64,000 nucleotides of DNA, from NCBI GenBank assembly GCA_037043015.1, contig CM073329.1, forward strand, positions 8,820,648 to 8,884,647, given 5' to 3'. The position numbers and the translations under genes are program-made. This stretch comes from Bryum argenteum. Its lineage: Eukaryota > Streptophyta > Bryopsida > Bryales > Bryaceae. The notes beneath the pieces were generated by a model. That model was not told the DNA's origin. It saw nothing but the letters and a program-made list of their open reading frames with translations, and did not search any database. Positions 1 through 11,132 of the stretch are shown here, one piece after another (the first letter of the stretch is position 1; each line of letters starts with the position of its first letter).

Positions 1-187
1 CTCCATTTCTAAAATGTTCAGTATGATTTTCAATTGCAGTAGTACAAAGAGAAGTAGATGTGGCTTTGTATTGAATGTGAGTAGACGCTGCTGTGTGACC
101 TCTCCATATAAAAGTACTGAAATAATACTGTTTTTGTACTAAAAGTACACAAACCCAACAATTGGGGTACTATCTAAATTCCGAGAA
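1..187. other. 3' flank of the transposase-like gene
   Basis: Nothing recognisable lies here. It follows the stop codon (188-190, minus strand) of the reading frame described next. Confidence 0.4.
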
Positions 188-674
188 TTAACTCCCCCAC
201 CACACCAGCAGCGTTTGCGTAATCATGTCAAGAGTCTCTGCTGACATCTTGTAAACTGCAGTACCACCCCTCAGGACATGAGGTTGCAAGATCATGGGAA
301 ACTTAATTGCCTTGACAAGGTGGGCTGGAATATGCGCCAATCTTGATTCCTCAAGGTACACATACCAGGGATGTCAATATGGACGTCTTTTGAGTTTTTT
401 TGGTCGGACGTCCGTCCGTCCGTCCGGACGTCCGTCCAGGACCGTCCGGACGTCCGTCCAGGACCGTCCGGACGTCCGTCCGGGGGGGTAAAATGGAATT
501 ACTACGACAACAGTAAAAATTTCAACCATTAGATCTTCTTGGAGCTCGCATCTAAGCCGTTCAAATCTGATCTTCTTTAAAGCGACCGAGAAAATTCGCT
601 CCGACCGGCGCCCGGTCGAGGCGACCGAAGGTCGTAGTGACCATGAGATTTGATTCGGAGATCCACAACCGTCA

Positions 675-895
675 GATCGATAACGGTCGACCGATCGGTC
701 GGCGGTCGACGGATCGGTCGGCGGTTGACCGATCGGTCGGCGGTCGACGGATCGGTCGGCGGTTGACCGATCGGTCGGCGGTTGACCGATCGGTCGGCGG
801 TCGATTGGTCGGCGGTCGACCGGTCGGACGGCGGTCGATCGGTCGGCGGTCGACCGGTCGGACGGCGGTCGATCGGTCGGACGGCCCGACCGGAA
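675..895. repeat. CGGTCG-rich tandem array in the hAT left arm
   Basis: Short reiterated units of the type gaccgatcggtcggcggtc run through this stretch with little variation. The open frame across it (637-900) is low-complexity Arg/Gly/Ser and a by-product of the repeat. Such subterminal arrays are where hAT transposases usually bind; that role here is inference. Confidence 0.8.
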
Positions 896-1193
896 TTTAA
901 GGGAAAAAAAATTAAAAAAAAATTTAAAAAAAATTTTTTTTAAAAAATCTAAATTTAGAATCCGGTCGCTCCGTCCGATCGGTCGGACGGCCCGACCGGA
1001 ATTTAAGGAAAAAAATTTAAAAAAATTTAAAAAAAAATTTAAAAAATCTAAATTTAGAATCCGGTCGCTCCGTCCGATCGGTCGAACCGACCGATCGGAC
1101 GGAGCGACCGGGTTCTAAATTTAGATTTTTTAAAAATTTTTTTTTAAATTTATTTATTTATTTATTTATTTATTTTTTTAAAATTTCCCCGAA

Positions 1194-1555
1194 CGGCGTG
1201 GGCGTCCGAAGCCGCCTTGGTGGGGAGCTAAGGATGGCGGCCACTCCTCTTAACCCTAACCCTATTCTAATTTATTCCAACAACCATTTTGAATTTCTTA
1301 ACAACTCCCTCCCTAAAGTTTTTCAAGATCCAGATTACACTATTTGGGGTTCCCGCCCAAATAAGATTCTCCTTGCTTTGAGCATTACGATCTCACTAAT
1401 GGAAAAGAATCAACGGTTTAAATTTTACAAGTGACTAAAAACTCAAGTGAACTTTAAGATCCTACGGTTGGATCTTCAAAACATTGTTTCAAATGGGGCT
1501 TTATAAGCATGGAGAATTTAGGCAATTTCGCATCAAGGATATCTAGGGATTAAGA
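1194..1555. repeat. Left long inverted arm of the hAT element
   Basis: About 360 bp that recurs in reverse complement at 3436-3824. Matching landmarks are ggagctaaggatggcggcc, ttaaccctaaccctattc, gagcattacgatctcact and atctagggattaag. A frame at 1198-1434 lies entirely inside this arm and has no recognisable product. Confidence 0.88.
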
Positions 1556-3435
1556 TCTCTTTATTTTATCTATAAATTATAACCATACTTAAGTTACTTT
1601 TGCGAATTGATTGATGATTCATTTAATCTTATTATCATGGTCCGGAAGATGTTACTTACTTTGTACTACTTATGGCATGTTGATGTTTAACAAATTAAAA
1701 GAGAAAATAGGATGATGTTCATGTGTTTTTAGTGTAAATTACGTATTTTTCTTTAATTCCCAAATTGCAAACTTTAGGAACAAGCCTAATGTCTTAATTC
1801 ACTTTGTGAAGGACACTTGGTATTTTTGGGGTGTAAGTTCTTAGTGTCATTTGCCAAAAACACATAGCATCATAAGGGTCAAATAAGATTAAATAAAAAA
1901 TCTTTACTTGAGGATAAGAAAACGCTTCCACAAAGATTATTTTTATTCAATACAAATTTTATTGCCATATAAATCAAATGGGGTCAATATCAACTAATCG
2001 CATCTTAAAATAATATATCATTGTATCATGTAGTATTATGAATTGCTATAATAAGATATTGAAAATACATCACTTTCTACAAAAATAAAAAATAACATAC
2101 GCCATAACGTGGACATGACTCATATTTATTCAGGAGTTATGAACATCTACCAAGATCAATTAAATGAAAAATCTATATTTACACATTACCACTTCGTAAC
2201 TTGTTAAATGTTTAGGAGAGTCTTATAGAAATATAATCTTCATACTCACACATACACTTGAAAGACAAATATTAGCACATAATACTTTGTAGTATTGTTC
2301 TTCTAAATTTGGGTTGCATGAATTTGTATTGTAAGTTTTATGTTATATGTCTTTTTCCTTCACATATTTATATACTTATATGATGCTAATAGCCTTTCAA
2401 TATAGTACATGATTGGATATTTACTCTAAAGGCCCAATCAACCATTTTGTACTCTATTCCAAATTCTGACAAGATGTATCTGATTTAAAAAGGATTCTTG
2501 TTGGACTTATTTTTTACCTCCGAGATGTAAGATGGGTTGAAAACCTCATCTACATTACAAAACCTAGTTTGGAATCATGAATTTTTCACACCAACCCCTT
2601 TAATCACAAACATGACAAGGTTTGCTTAATATTGAATAACTTATTATAAAAGGAGACTAATAGTATCTTCATAGATAAGTATTGGCCTTTATCATGTAAG
2701 ATAAAACTTAAGGAAACCATACAAATAAATAAGTACTAAGAATAGAAATGAGAATTTTATTTTGCTATTGAAAGTTTAGGTGTCTTTAATCTATTACAAG
2801 AGAATTATTAATTGTTATGAGGATTTCAAGTTTTCACCTACAAAAATTTAATCTTAGAATTAAGGTTTTTATATTGTCTTTGGGAAGAAAGTTTACAAGA
2901 GTTAGAAAACTCACATTTCTTAACACATTTATTTTTCCTTCAAACCCCCCTAGCCTTTAGGGGTTAAATAAACAACCACCCATTTGGATTCAAATAAAAT
3001 TTGCTTAGATACTTAGATCCGTAAATGGTTAGTAACTATAATATTTTTCATTATCATAAGTCAATGTAAATATATTGCAAATTCTATCAAAGCATGACAT
3101 TGTACCCCTAAAGAATTCCAAGTGATTCATGGATAGTTAAGATTCATATGAACAATGAGGGGTTATTTATAATAAGTTCTATTTTTCATGTGTGTCGAAG
3201 CCCATAAGATCTTTTGAGTAAAACATTCCCTTCTATGAAAAGAAGATCTTCCCGACATTCCCCTGACAAAATCGGCATGTGGATTAATGCCTTGATTTAG
3301 ATTGTAGGTACAATGTCAGGTACCTAAAAATAGACAATCTCTTAAATGCAAGCAAGAGGAGGAAGAAGAAGGGAGAAGTGGAGAGATGAGGGAGTGTTGG
3401 TGAGTGAGAGAGGAAGAGAGGAGCGCAAGACACCT
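1556..3435. other. AT-rich core of the hAT element, no gene
   Basis: About 1.9 kb of AT-rich sequence between the inverted arms. I find no open frame of note and no transposase motif. A purine-rich stretch (gagg/gaag) sits at 3355-3425. Confidence 0.6.
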
Positions 3436-3824
3436 CTTAATCCCTAGATATCCTTGATGCGAAATTGCCGAAATTCTTCATGCTTGAAAAGCCTCATTTG
3501 AAGCAATGTTTAGAAAGATCCAACCGTAGGATCTTAAAGTTAACTTGAATTTTTAGTGACTTGTAAAATTTAAACCGTCGATTCTTTTCCATTAGTGAGA
3601 TCGTAATGCTCAAAGCAAGGAGAATCTTATTTGAGCGGGAACCCCAAATAGTGTAATCTGGGTCTTGAAAAACTTTAGGGGGTGGGGGGAGTTTTAGGGG
3701 GGGGGGGGGAGTTCAAGAAATTCAAAATGGTTGTTGAAATAAATTGGAATAGGGTTAGGGTTGAGAGGAGTGGCCGCCATCCTTAGCTCCCCACCGGGCG
3801 GGCCGGACGCCCACGCGCCGTCGG
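3436..3824. repeat. Right long inverted arm of the hAT element
   Basis: Reverse complement of 1194-1555 with small indels, including an expanded G run (3667-3710) absent from the left arm. Together the arms could form a very long hairpin. Confidence 0.88.
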
Positions 3825-3908
3825 AAAAAAAAAAAAAAATCTAAATTTAGAATCCGGTCGCTCCGTCCGATCGGTCGGCCCGACCGACCGGACGGAGCGA
3901 CCGGATTC

Positions 3909-3941
<33 letters not shown>

Positions 3942-4084
3942 GGTCGAGACGAGGCGACCGCCCGGTCGCCCGCCGATCGACCGCCCGATCCGATCGGCCG
4001 GCCTGGCCATCAGCCATTTTTTTTTTTTTTTTTCCCGGTCGGGTCGACCGCCCACCGATCAGACGGCCACTGCTCTACCGGTCG

Positions 4085-4220
4085 CCCCGGGTTGGGCCGG
4101 TCGGCGGGCCAGTCGCCCGGGCCAAAAACCGGTCGCCCGGGCCAAACACCGGTCGCCCCGGCCAAAGACCGGTCGCCCCGCCCAAAGACCGGTCGCCCGG
4201 GCCGAAGACCGGTCGCCCCT
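4085..4220. repeat. 21-22 bp tandem array in the hAT right arm
   Basis: About six copies of a unit like ccggtcgcccgggccaaaga, each differing at a few positions. It lies just inside the right terminus and differs in sequence from the left-hand array. Confidence 0.8.
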
Positions 4221-7200
4221 TTTACCTTAGGTAAATAGTCCAAAATCTCTAAGTCACGGACGCTCCCATAACCCCCTGCGGACGTCCGACGGACGTCCAC
4301 CAGACGTCCGGACGCTGTGACATCCCTGACACATACGTGTTTGACCCTCTACCATACTTTTGGTAGTATGTGCCTGCAACCACAAAGTCACCCTTCTCAA
4401 AGTCCTCCCCCCATGGACACAGAAAGTCCTCCTCGATCTCATATTTTGCCTTCTGGCACTGTAGCACATAAAATTCGACCCCTTCATGATTTCCAGGAGG
4501 CGCTGGAATCATGAAATTGTCACCGACTTGGAGCAGATGAGCACTGCTAACTTCCTCTTCATCCTCTCCATCGTGAATCCAGTCGTCTGGGTCATCATGC
4601 GCGTCAATATGCTCCTGGACAACCACGACATTGTTTGGCCTAAGTCGTACCACGCGCCATGGAGCGACATGAGACTTCTGTTCACAATTCACCCACTCCT
4701 GGTTAATGCATGGGGCACAAAAGCATGCCAAATCACGCACCATGAGAAGTGTCGGATCCGCCTGTGAGCATCCAAGGATGCTATGGAACTGCCGGGAACC
4801 AGGGATTGTCTTACACTTCCACTCGTTGCTTCTGTCCACGTCCCCAATGCCTATGTGCCAAAACTCCCGTGATATGGGCACCTCCTCGAAATGTGTCGAT
4901 GAGCTTGGGACACGATGGTGAATTTTGTCTTCAAAAAAATTGACCTTTGTTGGGCATTGGCCACTCGTCCTCCGGATGTTGAATTTGATGGGTTCGCAAT
5001 GCCCTTTTAACCATCGCTTGACTCCGTCCCACTCTCCTACAAAGATTATAAACTCTTGGTAAAAGTTAGTACTCGATTAGTACTAGTTAGTACAAGTCAG
5101 ATATTACTTAAATGTACAGTTTTCACTATGCAACCACGTATTATACTCTGCATATACCTAGAGTACAAACATAAACAACCCAGGATACTGCATGGTCAAC
5201 TGAAAGCAGCCCACTTCAACTGAATGTTACCAAAATTGTTGTTGGTGGTACCTTTTCCGTGACCGCTACCAAAAAAGCTCCATCGCATTGTGCATCCTGT
5301 GAGCCCTGGATACCGTGCCACGAAGTACATGGCGCGTGATCCCTTAAATTGTCCGGCACAGCCGTTTGAATAGACCCAATGCTCGGTGGGCGCAGCTTTG
5401 TAGACAACATCCAATCCCGGCCGAAGAAGACAATGTTGTACAAATAACGAATCATGTTTCTTATCATCACTAATGTAGTAGTGAGTGTGTTTAATAAGCT
5501 CACCATTCGCCCCTTCTTCTGTAGGAGGCGCTCTATACAAGGTGATATGCACAAGAATAGTTATTGAAGTACTAAACCAATGCATGGATTGTATTTCATT
5601 CGAATCGCAAAGGTGTAATTCTCAAAGAAAGTCAATGTGCGATATCAAAACCCCATGTGGTACATTCTCCATCATTTTTCTACACTCACCATCTTGCCAA
5701 TTGGCTATGAAGTTGCGAGTGACAAACTGTTGTACCTTCTTCTTCAAATAAACCACAAACTCACCTGGAGACGTTTCCTTAAATACCTCATGAATGCGCT
5801 TCTTCTCCTGCCCAGTCTCTTCATGTCTACCAACAACCTTATACTCAAAGCATCTCCACTTGACCAACATATATCGCAAGCAATGACCAACTCTTGTGGA
5901 CGAAATTGTAAGCCACTAACACACAACAAGCAGCGCATGTACCCATCAAACATGCAAGATTATACCATTTATCAAGTTCCCCTTTGGAACAAACACACGC
6001 TTGCCATAATGAAGTAATGCGGTCAAATGTAAGTGATGATGCGCAACAGCCATCAAGATTACCGCATACAGCACAGTCACAATTGCAACCCACATGACAA
6101 TGAGAGCGACTAGAAGAATCTCTAAATGTATTTAAAGCATCCCTCAGCAAGTCAATCTCCACATGATTGATACAACAGCAGCTGTTTTGATCCTTGAGGG
6201 TTTTGACATACCATGGCTTTAGCTTTTCAAAGGCTCGTTGCTGTAGACGGCACTCCGGATGTGCTTCCCTGAAATTGATGAATAGCTGGGCCTGCATTGA
6301 AATCCAAGCGTAAACTGAGTTGACCAGGTGTGGGTCACTCTACCAGCATATACCAAAAGTACATTGAGTAAGCAAGTCGATTGGGCAGAAGTACTAATCA
6401 TGGTAGAACTTATACTATAAGTACCTAGCTTGTATCGAAGCTAATCATATACAAAATCACAAGGTACTGTAATCTACAAAATTATAAGCAAAGAGTACCA
6501 AAGACAACTACTGTGTCCTAATAGTACTCATAGCACTTCGTCACCAAAGTCCTAAAGTATTCAACCCTACTATTTCTACTAAACTTCCACGAAAGTCCGC
6601 ATTAACAACGTATATTCATGTACCCCTTGTACACCAAAAGTAACAAACTACCATAGCTAAATACGGTTAGTACTTCGTCACCAACATCCTATACTATTCA
6701 CTACTACCATTCTACTAAACTTTGAAGGTAGCGTGTATTAACAGTACTGGAATAGTACCCAGTATACAACAATGGCACTAGTAGGTATGAGTCGTTACAA
6801 CGTATGTACCCAGTACGTGAAGGAGATTGTAATTTGTACCCATATTACTCTAGAAATGCTATTCAATGTACATTAACGACTATATGGGTACACTTGTACA
6901 TAATAATTATTGTTTGGTAATGCTTAACTGTAATGCAATTCCAAATATACTAGCATCATTATAAAGTAACTCAGAGTATACTTGGTTACCACAATAGCCT
7001 CATGGAAGTTTTTGATGTATGCTACCATAATTAAGATTACATAACATTAACACATACATGAATATATATGATCATACGACAATGTGATGGGAGGTATTGA
7101 AATCATTCGAACCTGAGTATCTGTCAAGTAATGGGTTGCATGAACCACATACTCATTTCGCCCTAAGCGACGTCTAGTCACGTCTTTCTTGTTAGGAGAC

Positions 7201-8219
7201 ACGCGAGTTTTCGCATGCCACCAGGCTCGCGCAGTATCTTTCACGTAATCCGACAGTCCAGGTCGTTTTGCCCGCTCCAGAAGTTTGAACAGCTCATTGG
7301 TAGAGACGGAACCAGATCTCCTTTCTAAAGCATTCAAAATGTTCCTTGGATGCACCTGCAAAACATGAGGCAACTTCAGAACACCTCGTCCAATTCAAAG
7401 TGACATAAAACAACAACGTCCTACATATCTCATTCCAAGACGCCCAAACACTTCAGAGTACAGCAGGTGATAGGATGGAGGCGCACTGAGTTGCAATCAC
7501 ATAAACTGAATACGCATTCTTTCCTAGTGAAACAACCACCAAAGTTGAAGACCTTGACTCCCTGGACCCTAGTTGATCCCATTACCCAAAGTACAGCTTG
7601 GGCGATATTCGTTTCCCATTAGAAGGCCCCTAAATCCTATACTGAATCATGAGAAGAAATAGCAAGGACGCACCTGTAACACCCTCCCAAGAACTTGCGT
7701 TCCTTCAATCCCTTCGCTAACAGCGGCATCGAGTAGAACACCCTTTCGCGCTAGAAACTCCTTTGAATGTGCGGTCTTAACTGACTGTAACTCGTTTCGG
7801 AAACTCCTAACAAAGGTGAATATGGATTTCGCCTCTGAAGGCCGGGGGTAGTAATCAGGGAGATGCGGCCAAACAGAGTCATGATTTAACACCTTCTCCA
7901 TGATGGAGCTCTTGTCGCATTGTGTTTGGCAAGCCTTTAACTCCTCTATGATAGCGCGGGCCAGTTTTTTGCTCTTTCGGCTGGTTAGACGCTCACCGAA
8001 TCCACTGCACTCCATCGAACCCTCACCCGACCGCCTATTTCTCTCAACAGTGGTGGCAGCTTCGGCTAGCCTCGCGCGATATGCACGCATTCGTAGTCGT
8101 GAAGCTTCTGCTACGGCCGCGCGTGTCACTTCTGTTCTTGCAGCAGCCGCGGATCGTCCTTCTGGACCGGGCCGGATGATCCCAAGTCGAGTCCGCAAAC
8201 GATTGCGCTCATTCCCCAT

Positions 8220-9365
8220 GACCGCAAACTATGGAAGCAGTCGAAACCACGGTCAAAAACAACGATCTGTACGTTTTTCTCAATTGAAACCCTATTCACA
8301 CCCATCAAACTCCGGCATCGGCGACACACAACTTTGCTTCGTAGCGCTTGTGTGCAGGCGCAAAACCAAAACCCTAGATCAAAGAAATCGGAGGAAGACG
8401 ACGCGCGAGGCAACGGATCCAAGTTGAAAAGCATATTGTATCTTCAAAAGCCTGCAAAAGCCTGCCAAAGCCTGCATGAGAAATTAATGGAATTCCATTC
8501 CTGGCGGCGTCCAACTTAATAGTGCCGTCAAAATCGCATCTGCCACTTTCGACTGCTTCTAAAGTAAGTTGGGGCATGAGTACTTTGAGTACTATAGGGA
8601 CATCTTTTTAAAATTCCCACACTTCCTGCAAGTGTGCTTTACCGCCAAAAACCGGCTGCTCGTTTTTACACCCAGCAGTGGCTCAGCTTTCTCTATAGGA
8701 TCCTCGAAAAAAAATTCAAAAATTTTTAATTTCTTGGTGATGTACACCATGTCAAAGTTTGGGCACTTTGACCACTAGAAATAGTAAGGAGGGAATGACA
8801 TTTTGGGGAGTATGAATGCAAAATCTTAAGCCTTAAAAGATCCTCTCTCTAACCCTTTAATTTGTTTAGTACTTGGCAATTTATATTTACCCCCATTTTA
8901 GTACTATATGTCAATGTTACACAGCGTAACGTACATTTCTGATGAATAAAAAGTGCCATTTGTGTAAGGTTGTAGATGTTTTCTACAAAAAAGCTCAAGT
9001 GATTTGTAATCAACATGCTACTATTATGTCAAATCCATAACAATATTTGAAGACTACAATGTGAAAAGGACCAATAATAGCCTTTGAACATGCAAATTAC
9101 AGGATTTTAAATCCTGTAACGTACATATTGATCCACCCTAGTGTGCTTCCACCCTTTTCGAAAAAGAATTCTGTTAATTTCTAAAAGCATGTGCACTGTG
9201 TCTGAATTCTAATTAATTGACGTTAACATATGTGAGGGAGCCGATGTCTATTGACCTCCGTTTGTTTCCGGTATGTCGTTAACTTCTATAATGCTGTGAT
9301 CATGCAGCATAGGTGACTTTGCGAGGGAAACGTTCAATATCCATACAGGGGTCAAGGGTGCCGAA
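8220..9365. other. Spacer between transposase-like gene and Harbinger unit
   Basis: No supported gene. A short reiteration of aaagcctgc occurs at about 8447-8475. The probable promoter of the minus-strand gene would lie at about 8220-8500. The left terminus of the Harbinger element should fall here, but I could not match terminal inverted repeats to the right side. Confidence 0.4.
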
Positions 9366-10715
9366 ATGGAGCCAGTTCTTGACCCGACGATAGCCATTGC
9401 CTTCAGCGTCTGGCTACTGCTCTTGCTTCTCAACAACAAGGATGCCGCTGATCTTCCGGAACTGATCGCATCAGACACTGTAGAGGAGGATCCGTTCGCA
9501 GCCATACTCGAAAACCTCGACGACCGCTTCAACGACGCTCACAACCAGATGCGTGCAACCCTCCATCACTTCAGGTTATGTTTGTCATACAATTTTTTAG
9601 AGGAGGATGTCGGGTACTGGGTGAAACCTAGGTCTACTACCTGGTTCAGCAGATTCTTGTTAGAACAGTATGACAATAGTCGATGGGTCCAGATGTTTAG
9701 AATGACAAAACCTGCAGTCATAGCTCTAGCAGATCTCTTGAAGCCCCATGTGCAAAGAGAGAACACGAAATATCGTCTTGCAATTCCAGTACTAATCCGG
9801 GTGGCATGTACTCTGTTCAAATTGTCCCATGGGGCAAATTTAACAGTGTGCAGTGAAATGTTTGCCATCGGCACCAGTACTGTATCGAAGGTCCTGAGGG
9901 AAGTAGTGCATGCGATTAATGATAGCTTTAGAGACCAGATTATGTGGCCGAGGGGAGATAGAATGATAGAAACTCAGGTGAAGTTCCAAGACCTCTGTGG
10001 ACTGCCCGGGGTCGTTGGTGCCATAGACGGAATGCATGTCAGCATATCTAAACCAGCCGTTGGTCCTGCGGATTACTATTACTTCAAAAGCGGTGGTTAC
10101 ACCATGAATTGTCAAGCTGTCGTGGACAGTGAGAAGCGTTTCCTTGACCTTTATGTAGGTATGCCTGGATCCACCAATGACTCTAGAATGCTACGGCGCT
10201 CCTCCCTGTACACTTTGGCGACGCATAATAACCTCATGGGTACCCAACATGCTGTTAATGATTTCTCACCCTACATCATAGGAGACTTGGGGTACCCATT
10301 ATTGCCCTGGCTAATGGTACCCCATAGGACACATGCTCCGCTCTCTGTGTCTGAAGCATTGTTCAATCGGAGATTGAGAAGGGACCGCTGCGTAGTAGAA
10401 AATGCTTTCGGCATATTAAAGCAGTCATTTCGTGAATTACTGGTGAAGTCTGATCTGCATGTAGCATTCATGCCTGACGTTATTCTCAGCTGTGCGATAC
10501 TGCACAATATCCTTCTCGCTCAATCACACGAGGAGGTTGCGACACTGCTAGAGATTTTGCGGGATGAGGGCATGGATGGGGCTGTCCTAGACGATGAGGG
10601 AGGTGGCGCAGATGGCGGTGACCCAAACCAGGATGATGTAGCGGAGGTACAAGGGAACGAGAAACGAACTCAGCTCGGGCTGTTCCTAAGCATGCAAAGG
10701 CGAGGCCAGCGTTAG
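9366..10715 (+). CDS. PIF/Harbinger transposase (HARBI1-like, DDE_Tnp_4)
   Basis: Seen: a single uninterrupted 449-residue frame from ATG at 9366. The catalytic triad is readable: D221 in GAIDG, D307 in IGDLGYPLLPWL and E345 in VVENAFGILK. Also present are the YYYFKSGGY and PGSTNDSRM blocks between the first two acidic residues and an HNI motif near residue 380. Known: this is the PIF/Harbinger DDE nuclease, which cuts and rejoins the element ends in the nucleus with a Myb/SANT-like partner. Neighbour: such a partner is encoded convergently at 12602-11133. The C-terminus is acidic (GDPNQDD and similar). All key residues are intact and no stop or frameshift is visible, so it may be functional or recently active. 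A domesticated HARBI1 copy is less likely because the partner sits beside it. Confidence 0.93.
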   Translation: MEPVLDPTIAIAFSVWLLLLLLNNKDAADLPELIASDTVEEDPFAAILENLDDRFNDAHNQMRATLHHFRLCLSYNFLEEDVGYWVKPRSTTWFSRFLLEQYDNSRWVQMFRMTKPAVIALADLLKPHVQRENTKYRLAIPVLIRVACTLFKLSHGANLTVCSEMFAIGTSTVSKVLREVVHAINDSFRDQIMWPRGDRMIETQVKFQDLCGLPGVVGAIDGMHVSISKPAVGPADYYYFKSGGYTMNCQAVVDSEKRFLDLYVGMPGSTNDSRMLRRSSLYTLATHNNLMGTQHAVNDFSPYIIGDLGYPLLPWLMVPHRTHAPLSVSEALFNRRLRRDRCVVENAFGILKQSFRELLVKSDLHVAFMPDVILSCAILHNILLAQSHEEVATLLEILRDEGMDGAVLDDEGGGADGGDPNQDDVAEVQGNEKRTQLGLFLSMQRRGQR

Positions 10716-11132
10716 TTTCAGTGCCAGTAAGTCCTTCTGTTTTTTTATTCGGGTTATGTACACTTTTGTAGGATAGACTTTGATCTTGTTCGGGGCATGT
10801 TGCACCTTCGTTATGTATGTCTGGACAAACTGCTCGGAAATTGAGTGAAATGTGCGTAGAAGCTAACCGTACAGAGTTCTGATGGAAAAAAGAATTTAAA
10901 AAAAAAAAAAAAAAAAACTGTAGTAAACTATAGAATAGAATGCTTTATTCATCACTGAAACGTAGAACAGGTGATCAATCACATTCATATATGTAGTGCA
11001 CTGCCCCACTAACCTTAAGCATTACCTAGAACTAACATACTTTGGATTCTACTTGTGGTGCAGGTGTTTGCGATCTCCGGAGGGGGGATGCATCTTTGCT
11101 TACAGGAGAGGGGTTGCACTTTCGGAGTGCAT

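Larger units (their letters stand above)
366..4328. mobile_element. Non-autonomous hAT-type transposon (3,963 bp, foldback structure)
   Basis: Seen: the left end reads cagggatgtca at 366 and the right end tgacatccctg ending at 4328, an 11-bp perfect terminal inverted repeat. It is flanked by a perfect 8-bp direct repeat, acacatac, at 358-365 and 4329-4336. Known: 8-bp target duplications with CAGGG-type ends are typical of hAT elements. No transposase reading frame is present, so it would depend on another element. Inside are subterminal GGACGTCC clusters (about 400-485 and 4278-4315), GC-rich CGGTCG arrays, and two long inverted arms around an AT-rich core. It interrupts the coding frame of the surrounding minus-strand gene exactly. 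The perfect TSD suggests a fairly recent insertion, though homopolymer runs and arm mismatches show internal decay. Confidence 0.88.
188..8219 (-). pseudogene. Multi-exon DDE-transposase-like gene, decayed and split by a hAT element
   Basis: Seen: a minus-strand gene in four inferred exons, 8219-7674 (ATG at 8219), 7355-7113, 6339-5252 and 5036-4329 continued at 357-188. Donors and acceptors are GT-AG and the phases fit. Exon 3 carries a cysteine-rich block (CCC..H, CXCXXC) and then three conserved motifs: HIDF followed by ENY (about 5640-5620), SNGCAGQFK (about 5385), and GHGKG, which splices into EWDG at 5036. Known: proteins of plants and animals with ENY, SDGCxxQFK and GHGKGxxDG blocks look transposon-derived and DDE-like; I recall the pattern but cannot name a superfamily. 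Odd: apparent frameshifts near 5930, 5885 and 5625-5605, and the second expected aspartate is Asn (SNG). The last exon is interrupted at 366-4328. Removing that insert and one target copy restores the frame to the stop at 190-188. Most likely a dead gene. Confidence 0.6.

Noticed and set aside
637..900. Open frame of Arg/Gly/Ser repeats at the left of the hAT element
   Set aside because: Generated by the CGGTCG tandem array; no family pattern and same composition in other frames.
1245..1265. Telomere-like CCCTAA units
   Set aside because: Only two units, duplicated with the inverted arm; no array.
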